Source: Planctomicrobium piriforme (lineage in GTDB: Bacteria > Planctomycetota > Planctomycetia > Planctomycetales > Planctomycetaceae). Taken from it: 64,000 nucleotides of DNA. The notes under the pieces are model-generated. The model made no database searches. It saw only the letters and a list, made by a program, of their open reading frames with translations, and was not told the DNA's origin. Positions within the stretch are counted from its first letter, which is position 1. Each line of letters begins with the position of its first letter. Both the position numbers and the translations under genes were made by a program. The DNA lies in contig NZ_FOQD01000013.1 in NCBI RefSeq assembly GCF_900113665.1, positions 164,548-228,547 on the forward strand, in the 5' to 3' direction. Below, piece by piece: positions 63,571 to 64,000 of this stretch.

Positions 63571-64000
63571 CCGCGAGAATAGTCGTGTCGCGTGCGAAGA
63601 AAGACGAGCATTTTTCACGACTGTGAAAGCGATGTTTCGGGTTTGTTGCATTTTCGCACGCTGCACTTCGGCAACATTCCCGCAACGCCGCCAGGGCCGA
63701 CGAGAAGTCAGGGCCGACAGACTCGTTATAATTTGACTTCGCGATCAAACGCGGGTACGTCTACAACACGGTTTGAGTGCATGGACAGATCGAGCAGTCG
63801 TCGTTCGTAAAATCTCCAATCTTCAAATTCCAAATCTCAAACAAATTCAAAATTACAATGACCAAATAAGGGCAAATCGTTTCAGACTTTGGAATTTGAA
63901 ATATTGTAACTGATCACCCGCTTGCAGCGGGTTTCTGAGGGAGCGGGGGAAGTTGGCCAGTGAGTGTGTAGGTTTTGAGTGCGGAGACGATCGTTGCCAG
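63571..64000. other. Right-end non-coding region with AT-rich repeat and hairpin
   Basis: No gene is recognised. It holds AT-rich words (CAAATTCC at 63824-63831 and GGAATTTG at 63891-63898 as an inverted pair) and a terminator-like hairpin ACCCGCT-TGC-AGCGGGT followed by TT at 63916-63934. Confidence 0.4.
63916..63934 (+). terminator. Terminator-like hairpin near right edge
   Basis: A perfect 7-bp stem ACCCGCT/AGCGGGT with a 3-nt loop; the following T-run is short (TTTC), so it is a weak terminator or a simple palindrome. Confidence 0.35.

Overview
The window looks like chromosomal DNA of a planctomycete, probably of the Planctomycetaceae type. The evidence is the density of lineage-typical families: paired DUF1552/DUF1592 and DUF1553/DUF1501 genes with haem-type CxxCH motifs, a DUF1559 pilin-like protein with an FTLIELL leader, a zinc-ribbon protein with a Pro/Ala linker, and a squalene-cyclase-like repeat protein. 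Most genes are GC-rich. A few stretches (about 33.6-34.7, 37.3-41.5 and 53.8-54.6 kb) are visibly AT-richer and look acquired. No species is named because the sequence alone does not allow it.

Layout. 0-0.5 kb: the edge of a type I dehydroquinase gene. 1-10.5 kb: a five-gene operon of circularly permuted ATP-grasp, alpha-E and transglutaminase-like proteins, with two versions of each module. This is a predicted peptide ligation/hydrolysis system of unknown product. 10.8-18.2 kb: CsbD, Ku, a glycosyltransferase, CdsA, a VapD-like RNase, PurU, a sugar isomerase and an Ntn-hydrolase. 18.3-22.4 kb: a sigma-54 activator-like AAA+ protein, then dxs and ispA as an isoprenoid operon. 22.8-32 kb: mainly envelope and small proteins (DUF1559, PH-like, GGCT, thioredoxin, TPR membrane protein, MORN, NIPSNAP). 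32.1-33.5 kb: an SDR oxidoreductase divergent from an HxlR regulator, with a clear operator dyad. 33.7-37.1 kb: a stand-alone RelA/SpoT synthetase, a DUF1801 duplication, a SprT-like protease and a small protein.

37.19-45.46 kb is an integrative element inserted in a tRNA-Pro(GGG) gene. It is bounded by 47-bp direct repeats and has paired CTCTGCA motifs near each end. It encodes a tyrosine integrase, an excisionase-like HTH protein, a replication-initiator-like protein and a small protein. Its cargo is one 1369-aa Mrr-type nuclease plus NACHT ATPase protein with a large unassigned C-terminus. This resembles antiviral STAND (Avs/bNACHT) defence proteins and is the most interesting system here. 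A large hairpin in the 770-bp gap between the NACHT gene and the rep gene could be an origin or transfer site.

45.8-64 kb: a secreted squalene-cyclase-like protein, a Hanks kinase overlapping a PP2C phosphatase, a glycosyltransferase, a lipoprotein, an ADP-ribosylglycohydrolase, a DUF6602 protein, two convergent planctomycete cytochrome/DUF operons, a DUF2293 protein and a YaiI/YqxD protein. No transposase, rRNA or CRISPR array was seen. Several intergenic regions hold palindromic or CAGT/ATTTGTCA-type repeats.
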